Assembly: GCA_002316675.1 (NCBI GenBank)
Contig: DCDZ01000004.1
Span: 1-41,516, forward strand
Source: Tyzzerella sp. UBA1042
GTDB taxonomy: Bacteria; Bacillota; Clostridia; Lachnospirales; Anaerotignaceae
DNA length: 41,516 nt
Direction: 5' to 3'
Shown here one piece after another: positions 15,319 to 23,745 of this stretch. The position numbers and the translations under genes were made by a program. The notes under the pieces were generated by a model. That model was not told where the DNA came from. It worked only from the letters and a program-made list of their open reading frames with translations, and did no database searches. Each line of letters starts with the position of its first letter. Position 1 is the first letter of the stretch.

Positions 15319-15825
15319 TTGCAGTCCTTTGAGGTCCTTTACACAGAGTATTATGATAGGGTTTATTGTTTCTTATATCGGCTTTGTGCCGATGGGGATT
15401 TGGCAGAGGATATGACGCAGGAAACTTTTTTACAGGCATATACTTCCTTTCACAGGTTCCGCGGAGAGTGCGAGCTGTTCACATGGCTTGCCTCCATCGG
15501 GAAACACGTGTATTTTAAATATCTGAAAAAGCATAAATTAGATTTGGATTCGGCCAATTTGGATTTGGTTGTCAACACATATTGTGAGAGTAACAATGAC
15601 CCGGAAGAACATATGAGAAGAAAAAGTACGAAGGAGGCTGCCCGGTCGATGATTGAGGGGATACCCAAAAAATATCGGGATGTCATATTGCTGCGCATTT
15701 ACGCAGAGCTTCCTTTTTCTCAGATTGCCCTGATTTTAAAAATCAGTGAAAATTCAGCGAAAGTCATCTACTACAGAGCAAAAAAAATGCTGATGGAGGT
15801 GTTAAAAAATGAGTTTGAATTGTGA
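15319..15825 (+). CDS. ECF-type RNA polymerase sigma factor
   Basis: A 168-residue sigma factor with region 2 at residues about 5-70 (YTEYYDRVYCFLYRLCADGDLAEDMTQETF pattern) and region 4 at about 110-160 (IPKKYRDVILLRIYAELPFSQIALILKISENSAKVIYYRAKKML, a helix-turn-helix that reads the -35). It lacks regions 1.1 and 3, so it belongs to the ECF class. The start is TTG 15319, with AAGGTGA upstream; no in-frame ATG fits the conserved region 2. Its last 17 bases overlap the anti-sigma gene, so the pair is translationally coupled. Target genes are not visible here. Confidence 0.85.
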   Translation: MQSFEVLYTEYYDRVYCFLYRLCADGDLAEDMTQETFLQAYTSFHRFRGECELFTWLASIGKHVYFKYLKKHKLDLDSANLDLVVNTYCESNNDPEEHMRRKSTKEAARSMIEGIPKKYRDVILLRIYAELPFSQIALILKISENSAKVIYYRAKKMLMEVLKNEFEL

Positions 15826-16117
15826 TATTGTAAAAGACCTTGTGGCGTTATATCATGACGGCGTAGCCAGTGAGGCCAGCGAAGCGGAAATAAAGGCCCA
15901 TCTGAAGGAATGCGAAAGCTGTCGAGAATATTATAAACAGTATGCCCTTACCACGCCGGCATCGTTAAACTTGAATCTTTCCGGCCCGGGAAATTACGGT
16001 GAATTGGCAAAGCATATGCGGATTCGTCGGCTATGGATGCTGGTTTCCGCATTGGCATATGTGAGTGCGTCTATTTGTGCATTGATCATGCTTTTAATGC
16101 GCATGAAGCGAAAATAA
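15809..16117 (+). CDS. Zinc-finger anti-sigma factor (membrane anchored)
   Basis: A 102-residue partner of the ECF sigma factor. The N-terminal cytoplasmic part has the anti-sigma zinc-binding pattern: an early cysteine in NCDIVKDLVALYHDG and the H-x3-C-x2-C motif in HLKECESC (residues about 31-38). A single membrane segment follows at about 73-97 (LVSALAYVSASICALIMLLM). There is almost no extracellular domain, so signal sensing probably needs another protein or release of the sigma through zinc/redox change. GGAGG precedes the ATG by 10 bp, and the gene overlaps the sigma gene. Confidence 0.82.
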   Translation: MSLNCDIVKDLVALYHDGVASEASEAEIKAHLKECESCREYYKQYALTTPASLNLNLSGPGNYGELAKHMRIRRLWMLVSALAYVSASICALIMLLMRMKRK

Positions 16118-16164
16118 TGGGCTTTATTTTATAAATTAGAAAAATTTAATAATTATGAAAATAC

Positions 16165-16358
16165 TTGGAAAGATAGGTTTGTGTTCTATCTTTCAGAGTG
16201 TAGACAAAAAGGGGTTTATGAAGGAGAGACTTGGAAAACCATTGGTTTTCTCCTTTGTTTGCTTGCAAAAAGCCAGAAGGAACTGGACTTTTTGCAAAAG
16301 ATAACGACTTCGCCAACACCTTGAAAGATAGGCATCGCGGCCTATCTTTTCTTATTTG
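16165..16358 (+). ncRNA. Structured RNA of about 190 nt, candidate 6S RNA
   Basis: This 343-bp gap (16118-16460) contains no gene but strong nested pairing. The ends form a long-range helix: GAAAGATAGG (16169-16178) with CCTATCTTTT (16341-16350), then an 8/8 internal loop, then CTATCTTTCAGAGTGT with ACACCTTGAAAGATAG (15 of 16 paired). Inside lie two hairpins: AAGGAG...AAAACC/GGTTTT...CTCCTT (16222-16256) and GCAAAAAG-CCAG / CTGG-CTTTTTGC (16265-16295). The internal-loop strands (TTTGTGTTC and GGCATCGCGG) and CGAC...CACCTTGAA on the 3' side recall conserved parts of 6S RNA, and the length fits. The same arms can instead form two local hairpins, the second a plausible terminator (16323-16358). 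So a regulated leader of fabH is the alternative. No clear promoter was found. Confidence 0.5.
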
Positions 16359-16460
16359 TAAAAGAGGGTCGAAAATATTTTTATTTTTTTTGTAACCTTT
16401 TTCAAAATTTGGGGACTAAGATTGCATAACATAAGACAATGCAGTACGGAGGATTAAAAA

Positions 16461-17414
16461 ATGAGTTTTCAGGTACTTGGATCGGGGATGTATGTACCCC
16501 CAAGGATTGTGACAAATGAAGATATTTCTAAATTTGTAGATACGAATGATGAATGGATCATGCAGAGAGTGGGTGTAAAGCAACGGCATATCAGCACAAA
16601 TGAAACAGCCGCTGATATGGGCTGCAAGGCGGCTTTGGCGGCACTGGAAAACAGCGGTGTAAAGAAAGAGGAGATTGATCTGATTTTGGCTGCCAGTGTC
16701 AGCGGAGAGTCTATTTCGCCTTCTGTTTCCTGCATGATACAGAACCTTTTGGGTGTTTCTTGCATGACTATGGATGTGAATGCAGCTTGCTCGGCGTTTA
16801 TTTTTATGCTGGAAACTGCCGCAGGTTTTTTTGCCAGAGGCAGAGCGAAAAAGGTCTTGGTTATCGGTGCGGAGCGTCTGAGCCGTATTGTTGACTGGGA
16901 GGACAGAGGAACCTGCGTTATTTTTGGTGACGGAGCAGGGGCACTGGTGCTGGAAGCAGGAGATTCCTATATTGATTCTATTTTTGATGTAAAGGGCGGC
17001 GCTGATGTGATTGACATTCCCCAGGCCATCGGCAAATCTCCTTTTTTTGAGGGGACACAGAAAAAACCCTATATTCACATGGCAGGGCAGGAAACATTTA
17101 AGTTTGCGGTAAATGCCATTTGTCATGATTCCACACAGCTTTTGGAGCGGCAGGGATTCACATGGGATGATGTGAAATATATCGTTCCCCATCAAGCGAA
17201 TAAGCGCATTATTGATTTTGCTTGTGTAAAGCTAAAAATTCCGCATGAGAAATTTTATGTAAATATTGACCGTTATGGCAATACTTCTTCTGCAAGCATC
17301 CCCATTGCATTGGATGAAATGAACCGAAAAGGGATGCTGAAGAAGAATGATTTGCTTCTGCTGCCGGCATTTGGCGGCGGTTTGGCAAGTGCGGCCTGCC
17401 TCTTAAGATGGTAA
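16461..17414 (+). CDS. fabH: Beta-ketoacyl-ACP synthase III
   Basis: A 317-residue enzyme that starts fatty acid synthesis by condensing an acyl-CoA (acetyl or branched primer) with malonyl-ACP. The catalytic triad is at Cys110 (NAACSAF), His244 (PHQANKR) and Asn274 (RYGNTSS), essentially the same spacing as E. coli FabH. Length is normal. It opens the fab operon, with GGAGG 9 bp before ATG 16461 and the structured RNA just upstream. No fabT or fapR regulator gene is adjacent. Confidence 0.96.
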   Translation: MSFQVLGSGMYVPPRIVTNEDISKFVDTNDEWIMQRVGVKQRHISTNETAADMGCKAALAALENSGVKKEEIDLILAASVSGESISPSVSCMIQNLLGVSCMTMDVNAACSAFIFMLETAAGFFARGRAKKVLVIGAERLSRIVDWEDRGTCVIFGDGAGALVLEAGDSYIDSIFDVKGGADVIDIPQAIGKSPFFEGTQKKPYIHMAGQETFKFAVNAICHDSTQLLERQGFTWDDVKYIVPHQANKRIIDFACVKLKIPHEKFYVNIDRYGNTSSASIPIALDEMNRKGMLKKNDLLLLPAFGGGLASAACLLRW

Positions 17415-17475
17415 TGATGCCGAGTGGCTTCATATATAAAACTAACTATTTACGATGAAAAAGGAGATAGAGATT

Positions 17476-17700
17476 ATGGTATTCGAAAAGGTAGCAGCAA
17501 TGTTGGCAGAAAAATTGGAATGCGAAGTAAGCGAAATTAAACCGGACACAAAATTTGAAGCTTTGGGCATTGACTCTTTGGATGTTATGGAATTGCTTAT
17601 GAATGTAGAAGAAGAGTTTGGTACAGAAATCGAATTGGGCGAAAACAAGGTGAACGAAGTAGGCGACCTGGTTAAGCTGATTGAAAGCAAATTGAAATAA
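17476..17700 (+). CDS. acpP: Acyl carrier protein
   Basis: A 74-residue acidic helical protein that carries the growing acyl chain on 4'-phosphopantetheine attached to Ser34 in the GIDSLDVMEL motif. ATG 17476 is preferred because AAGGAGATAGAG lies just before it; the upstream in-frame ATG at 17455 would put the ribosome site inside the coding sequence. It lies 61 bp after fabH and 17 bp before fabK, as part of the same operon. Confidence 0.95.
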   Translation: MVFEKVAAMLAEKLECEVSEIKPDTKFEALGIDSLDVMELLMNVEEEFGTEIELGENKVNEVGDLVKLIESKLK

Positions 17701-17717
17701 GAGAGGAGGAGGGCAGA

Positions 17718-18668
17718 ATGATCCTTTCACCCATCTGTTCTATGTTAGGAATTGAATATCCCATTTTTCAGGGCGGTATGGCATGGATTGCCGATGGCAA
17801 GCTGGCGGCGGCGGTTTCAAACGGCGGCGGTTTGGGCATCATTTCAGCAATGAATGCCGGCGGAGACTATCTGCGTGCGCAAATTAAAATTGCTAGAGAG
17901 TTGACGGATAAGCCCTTTGGCGTAAATATTATGCTGATGAGCCCCCATGTGGATGAGGTTGCAAACATTGTTGTGGAGGAGCAGGTTCCCGTGGTTACCA
18001 CAGGCGCCGGCATCCCCACAAAGTTTATGCCCATGTGGAAAGCGGCGGGAATTCAAGTGATTCCTGTGGCGGCATCGGTGGCGGCGGCAAAAATGATGGA
18101 AAAAGCAGGGGCCTCGGCCGTGATTGCAGAAGGCGGTGAATCCGGCGGGCATATCGGCGATATGAGCACCATGCCCCTCATTCCGCAGGTTTGTGACGCT
18201 GTAAAAATTCCTGTATTGGCGGCAGGTGGCATTGGTGATGGCAGAGGAATTGCGGCGGTCTTTATGCTGGGTGCCGTTGGGGTACAAATGGGCACCCGCT
18301 TCCTTTTGGCCGAAGAGTGTTCCGTTCATTCCAATTATAAAGAAATGATATTAAAGGCAAGTGATATTTCCACCACCACTACAGGAAGAAGGTTCGGCGG
18401 AAATACCTGCCGCTGTTTAAAAAACAACTTTAGCCGTGCGTTTTTGAAAAAAGAATATGCACCGGAAACCACTGCGGACATGGTTGCGGAATTAGGCGTG
18501 GGTGCATTAAGAAAAGCCGCTGTTGAGGGCGATACAAAAGAAGGCTGCTTCTTGGCGGGGCAAATTTCCGGCTTAGTGAAGAAAGAACAGCCCGCCGCAG
18601 AAATTCTAAAGGAAATTGTGGCAGAGGCGGAGCTTTTGTTAAAAGGAGGAGCAAAATGGGTAAAATAG
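17718..18668 (+). CDS. fabK: Enoyl-ACP reductase II (FMN-dependent)
   Basis: A 316-residue TIM-barrel flavoenzyme of the nitronate monooxygenase-like family that reduces enoyl-ACP in the last step of each elongation round. Typical segments are YPIFQGGMAWIA (residues 14-25), NGGGLGIIS, the catalytic histidine His145 in EGGESGGHIGD, and the FMN-phosphate motif AAGGIGDGRG. FabK replaces FabI in many Firmicutes and is insensitive to triclosan. No fabI is seen here. Its end overlaps fabD by 13 bp. Confidence 0.95.
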   Translation: MILSPICSMLGIEYPIFQGGMAWIADGKLAAAVSNGGGLGIISAMNAGGDYLRAQIKIARELTDKPFGVNIMLMSPHVDEVANIVVEEQVPVVTTGAGIPTKFMPMWKAAGIQVIPVAASVAAAKMMEKAGASAVIAEGGESGGHIGDMSTMPLIPQVCDAVKIPVLAAGGIGDGRGIAAVFMLGAVGVQMGTRFLLAEECSVHSNYKEMILKASDISTTTTGRRFGGNTCRCLKNNFSRAFLKKEYAPETTADMVAELGVGALRKAAVEGDTKEGCFLAGQISGLVKKEQPAAEILKEIVAEAELLLKGGAKWVK

Positions 18669-19570
18669 CATTTGTTTTCTCGGGCCAAGGTGCGCAAAAG
18701 GCGGGCATGGGCAAAAGCTTTTATGATGGAAGTAAAGAGATTCAAGCTTTATTTGAGGGGGCGGAGAAAATTCGCCCCAATACGTTACAGCAGTGTTTTT
18801 TTGGAACAGAGGAAGAATTAAAGAATACGGAAAATACGCAGCCTTGTTTGTATCTTGCAGATTTGGCTGCGGCTTTGGCGTTAAAAGCGGCGGGGATTTT
18901 TCCCCATGGCGTGGCAGGGTTTTCCTTGGGGGAAATTCCCGCACTGGCCTTTGCAGGCGCCTATGATTTGTTGGACGGTTTTCGTCTGGCCTCTTTCAGG
19001 GGGCAGGTAATGGCAAGGGAAGCCGAAAAAAATCCCGGCTCTATGCTTGCGGTGATGAAGCTGGAAAACCACAAGGTAGAGGAGATATGTAAAGGCTTTG
19101 AGCATATATATCCTGTGAATTACAATGGCCCCGGACAGTTGGTGGTTGCGGGGAAAGAGGAAGAAATGGAGGCCTTTTCAAAAGCTGTCAGAGAAGCCGG
19201 CGGCAGAGGCCTACCCATCAAGGTGGGCGGTGGTTTTCACTCCCCCTTTATGAAGGAAGCGGCAAAGGCGTTTGCTGAAGCCTTGCGAGAATATACCATA
19301 CAAAAACCGAAAATCCCCGTTTATTCTAATTATACGGCAAAACCCTATGGTGAGGATGTGCGTGGATGGATGGCACCGCAGATTGACCATGCACTGCGTT
19401 GGCAGGAAAGCATGGAACAAATGGCGGCAGATGGCTTTGATACTTTTATCGAAGTAGGCATGGGGGACACCTTGAAAAAATTGATTTCCCGTATCTTGCC
19501 GGAAAGCAAGGTATACGCCGTTTCTTCCATGGAGGACATACAACAGCTGAAGGAGGATGTTATATGCTGA
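18656..19570 (+). CDS. fabD: Malonyl-CoA:ACP transacylase
   Basis: A 304-residue enzyme that transfers malonyl from CoA to ACP. The nucleophile is Ser90 in GFSLGE, its partner is His195 in FHSPFM, and the GQGAQ motif is at residues 10-14. The gene begins inside the end of fabK with AAAGGAGGAG before the ATG and overlaps fabG by 7 bp, so translation of the three genes is coupled. Confidence 0.95.
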   Translation: MGKIAFVFSGQGAQKAGMGKSFYDGSKEIQALFEGAEKIRPNTLQQCFFGTEEELKNTENTQPCLYLADLAAALALKAAGIFPHGVAGFSLGEIPALAFAGAYDLLDGFRLASFRGQVMAREAEKNPGSMLAVMKLENHKVEEICKGFEHIYPVNYNGPGQLVVAGKEEEMEAFSKAVREAGGRGLPIKVGGGFHSPFMKEAAKAFAEALREYTIQKPKIPVYSNYTAKPYGEDVRGWMAPQIDHALRWQESMEQMAADGFDTFIEVGMGDTLKKLISRILPESKVYAVSSMEDIQQLKEDVIC

Positions 19571-20298
19571 AAGGAAAAGTAGCGGTTGTGACCGGCGGCT
19601 CCAGAGGAATCGGCGCAGCAATCAGCAAATTATTCGCGAAAAATGGAGCAGATATTGCTTTTTTATATGCAGGAAATACCCAAAAGGCGGAGGAATGCCA
19701 AAAGGAACTGGAAGCCTTGGGGGTAAAAGCAAAAGGGTATCAGTGCAATGTGGCTGATGCGGCACAGGTGGCAGAGAAGGTAAAGGAAATCAAAGCGGAG
19801 TTTGGCGGAATTCAAATTTTGGTAAACAATGCGGGTATTACAAAAGATAAATTGATTCCCATGATGAAACCGGAAGAGTTTGACAGCGTGGTAGATACCA
19901 ATTTAAAGGGCGCCTTTTATATGATTAAGCAGGTGTATCCTCTTTTCTTAAAGCAAAAGAGCGGAAAGATTATTAATATCAGCTCGGTATCCGGTTTGAT
20001 TGGCAATGCGGGGCAGGCAAACTATTCTGCCTCAAAGGCAGGACTGGTTGGTTTAACAAAATCGGTGGCAAAGGAGCTGGCCTCCCGGGGTGTATGCTGT
20101 AATGCCATTGCACCCGGTTTTATTGCCACAGATATGACAGAGAGTTTTTTAAATAACGAGGAAATAAAGAACGCGATTCCCATGAAACGCTTCGGTCAGG
20201 CGGAGGATGTTGCGAAATTGGCATTATTCCTTGCTTCGGATGCGTCGGATTATATTACCGGCGAGGTAATCCGCATCGACGGCGGCATGGCTATGTAG
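19564..20298 (+). CDS. fabG: 3-oxoacyl-ACP reductase
   Basis: A 244-residue short-chain dehydrogenase that reduces 3-oxoacyl-ACP with NADPH. The cofactor motif TGGSRGIG is at residues 10-17, NNAG at 88-91, and the catalytic Ser140, Tyr154 and Lys158 lie in INISSVSG and YSASK. It overlaps fabD, and GAAGGAGG precedes its ATG. Confidence 0.95.
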   Translation: MLKGKVAVVTGGSRGIGAAISKLFAKNGADIAFLYAGNTQKAEECQKELEALGVKAKGYQCNVADAAQVAEKVKEIKAEFGGIQILVNNAGITKDKLIPMMKPEEFDSVVDTNLKGAFYMIKQVYPLFLKQKSGKIINISSVSGLIGNAGQANYSASKAGLVGLTKSVAKELASRGVCCNAIAPGFIATDMTESFLNNEEIKNAIPMKRFGQAEDVAKLALFLASDASDYITGEVIRIDGGMAM

Positions 20299-20307
20299 GA
20301 GGTTTGT

Positions 20308-21540
20308 ATGAGAAGAGTTGTTGTGACAGGTATGGGGGCAATAACCCCCATTGGAAATACCGTGAAAAGCTTCTGGGAAGGTTTGAAGGAAGGGAAAAAC
20401 GGGATCGGAGAAATCACCCGTTTTGATACCTCGGGAAATAAATATCACTTGGCGGCGGAACTGAAAGATTTTGACCCGCTGCTTTATATGGAAAAACTGG
20501 CGGCCAAAAAAATGGACCGTTTTAGTGTGTATGCTTTGTCGGCTACGGCGCAAGCCATGGAGGACAGCGCGCTGGAGGGAACGGTTGACAAGGAAGACCT
20601 TGCTGTATATTATGGTTCTGGTGTGGGCGGTTTTGAAACTTTTTGTGAAAGTGCCACAACCTTAGCAGAAAAAGGGCCTAGAAAGATTTCTCCGTTGTTT
20701 ATTCCGAAAATGATCAGCAATATTGCCGCAGGCAACATTGCCATTCGCTATGGTGCGGAGGGTGCTTGTGTTTCTGTAACCACAGCTTGTGCCACAGGAA
20801 CCACTGCAATCGGTGAAGGATATCGTGCAATTCTGCATGGCTATGCCACCGCAGCGATTTGCGGCGGAAGCGAAGGTGCAATTGTGCCTTTAACCATTGC
20901 AGGCTTTGGCAGTTGTATGGCATTAAGCCCTTCAGAGGATCCCGATGCGGCTTCTTTGCCTTTTGACAGCAGACGGGGTGGATTTGTTATGGGGGAAGGC
21001 GCAGGTACATTGATTTTAGAAGAATATGAGCACGCCAAGGCAAGAGGTGCAAAAATTTATGCCGAGGTGGTTGGATATGGCTCCACTTGCGATGCCCACC
21101 ATGTGACCGCACCTTCGCCGGAAGCAAAGGCAAGTGCAAAAGCGATTCGTGATGCGGCAGAAGGCCTTGCGGGAATTTCTTCCGAAAAGCTTTATTATAA
21201 TGCCCATGGCACAGGAACGCCTATGAATGATACGGTGGAAACCCTTGCCATTCATAAGGCCTTTGGTGAAGAGGCCGGAAAGCTTCATATCAGCTCTACC
21301 AAGTCTATGACCGGGCATATGCTGGGTGCGGCAGGTGCAATTGAGGCAATTGCATCTATTTTGGCGATGGAAAACGGCATTGTGCCTCCTACCATTAACT
21401 TAAAAGAGCCGGACCCGCAGTGCGACTTGAATTATACACCCAATGTTGCGGTGGAAACAGAGTTGGAGGGGGCGCTTTCTACTTCCTTAGGCTTCGGCGG
21501 ACACAATGCCTGCGTGGCATTTAGAAAAATAAAGGATTGA
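20308..21540 (+). CDS. fabF: Beta-ketoacyl-ACP synthase II
   Basis: A 410-residue condensing enzyme that elongates acyl-ACP with malonyl-ACP. The Cys-His-His triad is visible at Cys161 (TTACATG), His300 (NAHGTGTP) and His337 (KSMTGHMLGA). Length matches FabF. TAGGAGG precedes the ATG; the TGA overlaps the next gene's upstream region. No fabB or fabA is present, so the route to unsaturated chains is not explained by this operon. Confidence 0.96.
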   Translation: MRRVVVTGMGAITPIGNTVKSFWEGLKEGKNGIGEITRFDTSGNKYHLAAELKDFDPLLYMEKLAAKKMDRFSVYALSATAQAMEDSALEGTVDKEDLAVYYGSGVGGFETFCESATTLAEKGPRKISPLFIPKMISNIAAGNIAIRYGAEGACVSVTTACATGTTAIGEGYRAILHGYATAAICGGSEGAIVPLTIAGFGSCMALSPSEDPDAASLPFDSRRGGFVMGEGAGTLILEEYEHAKARGAKIYAEVVGYGSTCDAHHVTAPSPEAKASAKAIRDAAEGLAGISSEKLYYNAHGTGTPMNDTVETLAIHKAFGEEAGKLHISSTKSMTGHMLGAAGAIEAIASILAMENGIVPPTINLKEPDPQCDLNYTPNVAVETELEGALSTSLGFGGHNACVAFRKIKD

Positions 21541-21545
21541 TGGAT

Positions 21546-21998
21546 ATGGAGACGAAAAAAATAGCAGACTTGGCTAAAATATTAAAGCAAAATAAGCTGA
21601 CAAAGCTGGATTTGACCGAGGGAGATGTCCGTCTGGTTTTAGAGGCGGCCGGGGGAAAGGCTGTTTTGCAGGAAACCACTGGCGATGCCGAGATTTTTAT
21701 GGAAGAAACAACCCTTACTATGGAAGAAAATACAGTTGCCCAGGAAACGGTTTCAGCCTACGAGCAAAAATCTCCTTTGGTGGGTACAGTTTATTTGGCA
21801 CCCCAGGCGGGTTCCGCACCCTATATAAAGGTGGGAGATAAAGTGAAAAAAGGTGATCCCATCTGTATTGTGGAATCCATGAAAATGTTTAACACCATTG
21901 AGGCGGAAAAGGACGGAGAGGTTGTTTCTGTTCCTGTGGATAATGGGCAGATTGTAGAATACGGTCAAGTGTTAGTTTGTATTCGTGAGGAGGCTTGA
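21546..21998 (+). CDS. accB: Biotin carboxyl carrier protein of acetyl-CoA carboxylase
   Basis: A 150-residue protein: an N-terminal helical segment, an acidic/Thr-rich linker (residues about 45-75) and a C-terminal biotinyl domain with the biotin-accepting lysine in VESMKMF. ATG 21546 is chosen because AAAGGA lies 9 bp upstream; ATG 21540, which overlaps the fabF stop, is nearly on top of that site. It carries carboxybiotin between AccC and the carboxyltransferase. Confidence 0.93.
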   Translation: METKKIADLAKILKQNKLTKLDLTEGDVRLVLEAAGGKAVLQETTGDAEIFMEETTLTMEENTVAQETVSAYEQKSPLVGTVYLAPQAGSAPYIKVGDKVKKGDPICIVESMKMFNTIEAEKDGEVVSVPVDNGQIVEYGQVLVCIREEA

Positions 21999-21999
21999 C

Positions 22000-22416
22000 A
22001 TGAATCTGGAAGAAATAAAAAAGATTTTGCCCCATAGAGATGCCATGCTTTTGATTGATGAGGCGGAGTTGAAGGACGGTGTTGCCTATGGGGAAAAAAC
22101 CATTACCGGTAAGGAATGGTTTTTGCAGGGGCATTTTCCTGATAACCCCGTGGTGCCCGGTGTCATCCTTTGTGAAATTTTAGGACAGTCCGCTTGCGTG
22201 TTGCTTTCGGAGGAGCAGGAAGGGGCAACACCGTTTTTTACGGGGCTGGATAAGGTTCGTTTTAAAAACAGCGTGCACCCCGGTGATACCTTGGAAACCC
22301 AGTGCAAGCTGCTGAAGCATAAGGGCGTTTTTTACTGGGCGGAAGGAAAAGGCTTCGTAAACGGAAAGCTATGTGTTAGTGCGGAATTTTCGTTTGCATT
22401 AATAAAGGAGACTTGA
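22000..22416 (+). CDS. fabZ: 3-hydroxyacyl-ACP dehydratase
   Basis: A 138-residue hot-dog fold enzyme that dehydrates 3-hydroxyacyl-ACP to the enoyl form. The catalytic His45 lies in GHFPDNPVVPGV and Glu59 in CEILGQSA. ATG 22000 follows GAGGAGG and starts one base after the accB stop; an in-frame GTG five codons upstream overlaps the ribosome site. The position between accB and accC is the usual one for clostridial fab operons. Confidence 0.95.
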   Translation: MNLEEIKKILPHRDAMLLIDEAELKDGVAYGEKTITGKEWFLQGHFPDNPVVPGVILCEILGQSACVLLSEEQEGATPFFTGLDKVRFKNSVHPGDTLETQCKLLKHKGVFYWAEGKGFVNGKLCVSAEFSFALIKET

Positions 22417-22417
22417 T

Positions 22418-23740
22418 ATGTTTACAAAAATTCTCGTGGCAAATCGCGGAGAAATCGCAGTGCGCATCATTCGTGCCTGCAAAGAAATGGGAATCGAAAC
22501 CGTTGCCGTATATTCTGAGGCAGACCGCAATTCTCTGCCCGTGGCGATGGCGGATGAGAGAATCTGTATCGGCGGGAAAAGTGCGGCGGAGAGTTATCTG
22601 AATCAAAAAAATATCATCAGCGCCGCAATGGCCTGCAATGCCGGAGCGATTCACCCGGGATATGGGTTTCTTTCGGAGAATCACGAGTTTGCGGCCCTTT
22701 GTGAAGCAAACGATATTGTTTTCATCGGGCCGAAAAGCCAGGTTATGGAAAGCATGGGGAATAAAGACCATGCCCGCAGGCTGATGAAGGAAATTGGTGT
22801 GCCTGTGGTTCCCGGCACGGAAATTCTGAAGGATGTTGCTGAGGCGAAGGCCCTTGCCGAGGGGGTTGGCTTTCCTTTACTGGTAAAGGCGACAGCCGGC
22901 GGCGGCGGTAAAGGCATCCGTGTTGTGAATTCCAAAGAGGAGCTGGAGCAGGCCTTTTGCACCGCATCGGCGGAGGCAAAAAGTGCCTTTGGCAACGGAG
23001 ATGTTTTTTTGGAAAAATATTTAACTCATGTGCGCCATGTGGAAATGCAGATTCTGGCTGATCACTTTGGAAATATGGTGTGCTTGGGGGAGAGAGACTG
23101 CTCTTTGCAGTTGAATAAGCAAAAGGTGTTGGAGGAAACGCCCTGCCCTGTGATGACGGAAGAAATCCGCAACAGAATGATGGAGGCGGCAATGAAGGCG
23201 GCAAAGGCCGCGAATTACACCAATGCCGGAACGGTAGAGTTTTTGTTGGCGCCCAATGGAGAATTTTATTTTATAGAGATGAATACCCGTTTGCAGGTGG
23301 AGCATCCCATTACAGAGGAAATCAGCGGGATTGATATTGTAAAATGGCAGATTCGTATCGCCTGTCAAATCCCTTTGGAATTTACTCAGGCAGATATTCA
23401 GCTAAAAGGCCATGCCATGGAGTGCCGCATTAATGCCAGATCAACGGGGAAGATTGATTTTTTGCATATTCCCGGCGGGGCAAGGGTACATTTTGATACG
23501 GCATTGGTGCAGGAGTGCGAGGTGGTTCCTTTTTACGACTCTATGCTGGGCAAGCTGATTGTTTTTGCTAACACAAGGGAAAATGCCATTCGTAAAATGG
23601 AAGCGGCATTGTGTGAAATGGTAATTGAAGGTGTTGCCACAAATATAGAGGATCAATTAAAACTGATACGGAGCAAGGCTTTCTGGCAGGGTTCCTATGA
23701 TACACTGATTTTGCCTGAAATTTTAGCGGAAGGGAAGTGA
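22418..23740 (+). CDS. accC: Biotin carboxylase subunit of acetyl-CoA carboxylase
   Basis: A 440-residue ATP-grasp enzyme that carboxylates the biotin on AccB. The order is typical: the opening KILVANRGEIAVRIIRAC, the ATP-binding glycine loop KATAGGGGKGIR near residue 160, and MNTRLQVEHPITEE near 290. It starts one base after fabZ, with AAGGAGACTTG as the ribosome site. Confidence 0.96.
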   Translation: MFTKILVANRGEIAVRIIRACKEMGIETVAVYSEADRNSLPVAMADERICIGGKSAAESYLNQKNIISAAMACNAGAIHPGYGFLSENHEFAALCEANDIVFIGPKSQVMESMGNKDHARRLMKEIGVPVVPGTEILKDVAEAKALAEGVGFPLLVKATAGGGGKGIRVVNSKEELEQAFCTASAEAKSAFGNGDVFLEKYLTHVRHVEMQILADHFGNMVCLGERDCSLQLNKQKVLEETPCPVMTEEIRNRMMEAAMKAAKAANYTNAGTVEFLLAPNGEFYFIEMNTRLQVEHPITEEISGIDIVKWQIRIACQIPLEFTQADIQLKGHAMECRINARSTGKIDFLHIPGGARVHFDTALVQECEVVPFYDSMLGKLIVFANTRENAIRKMEAALCEMVIEGVATNIEDQLKLIRSKAFWQGSYDTLILPEILAEGK

Positions 23741-23745
23741 TTCGC

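Noticed and set aside
16380..16460. FapR- or FabT-type operator before fabH
   Set aside because: Only a weak CAAAATTTG palindrome is present; it does not match the known operator consensus well enough.
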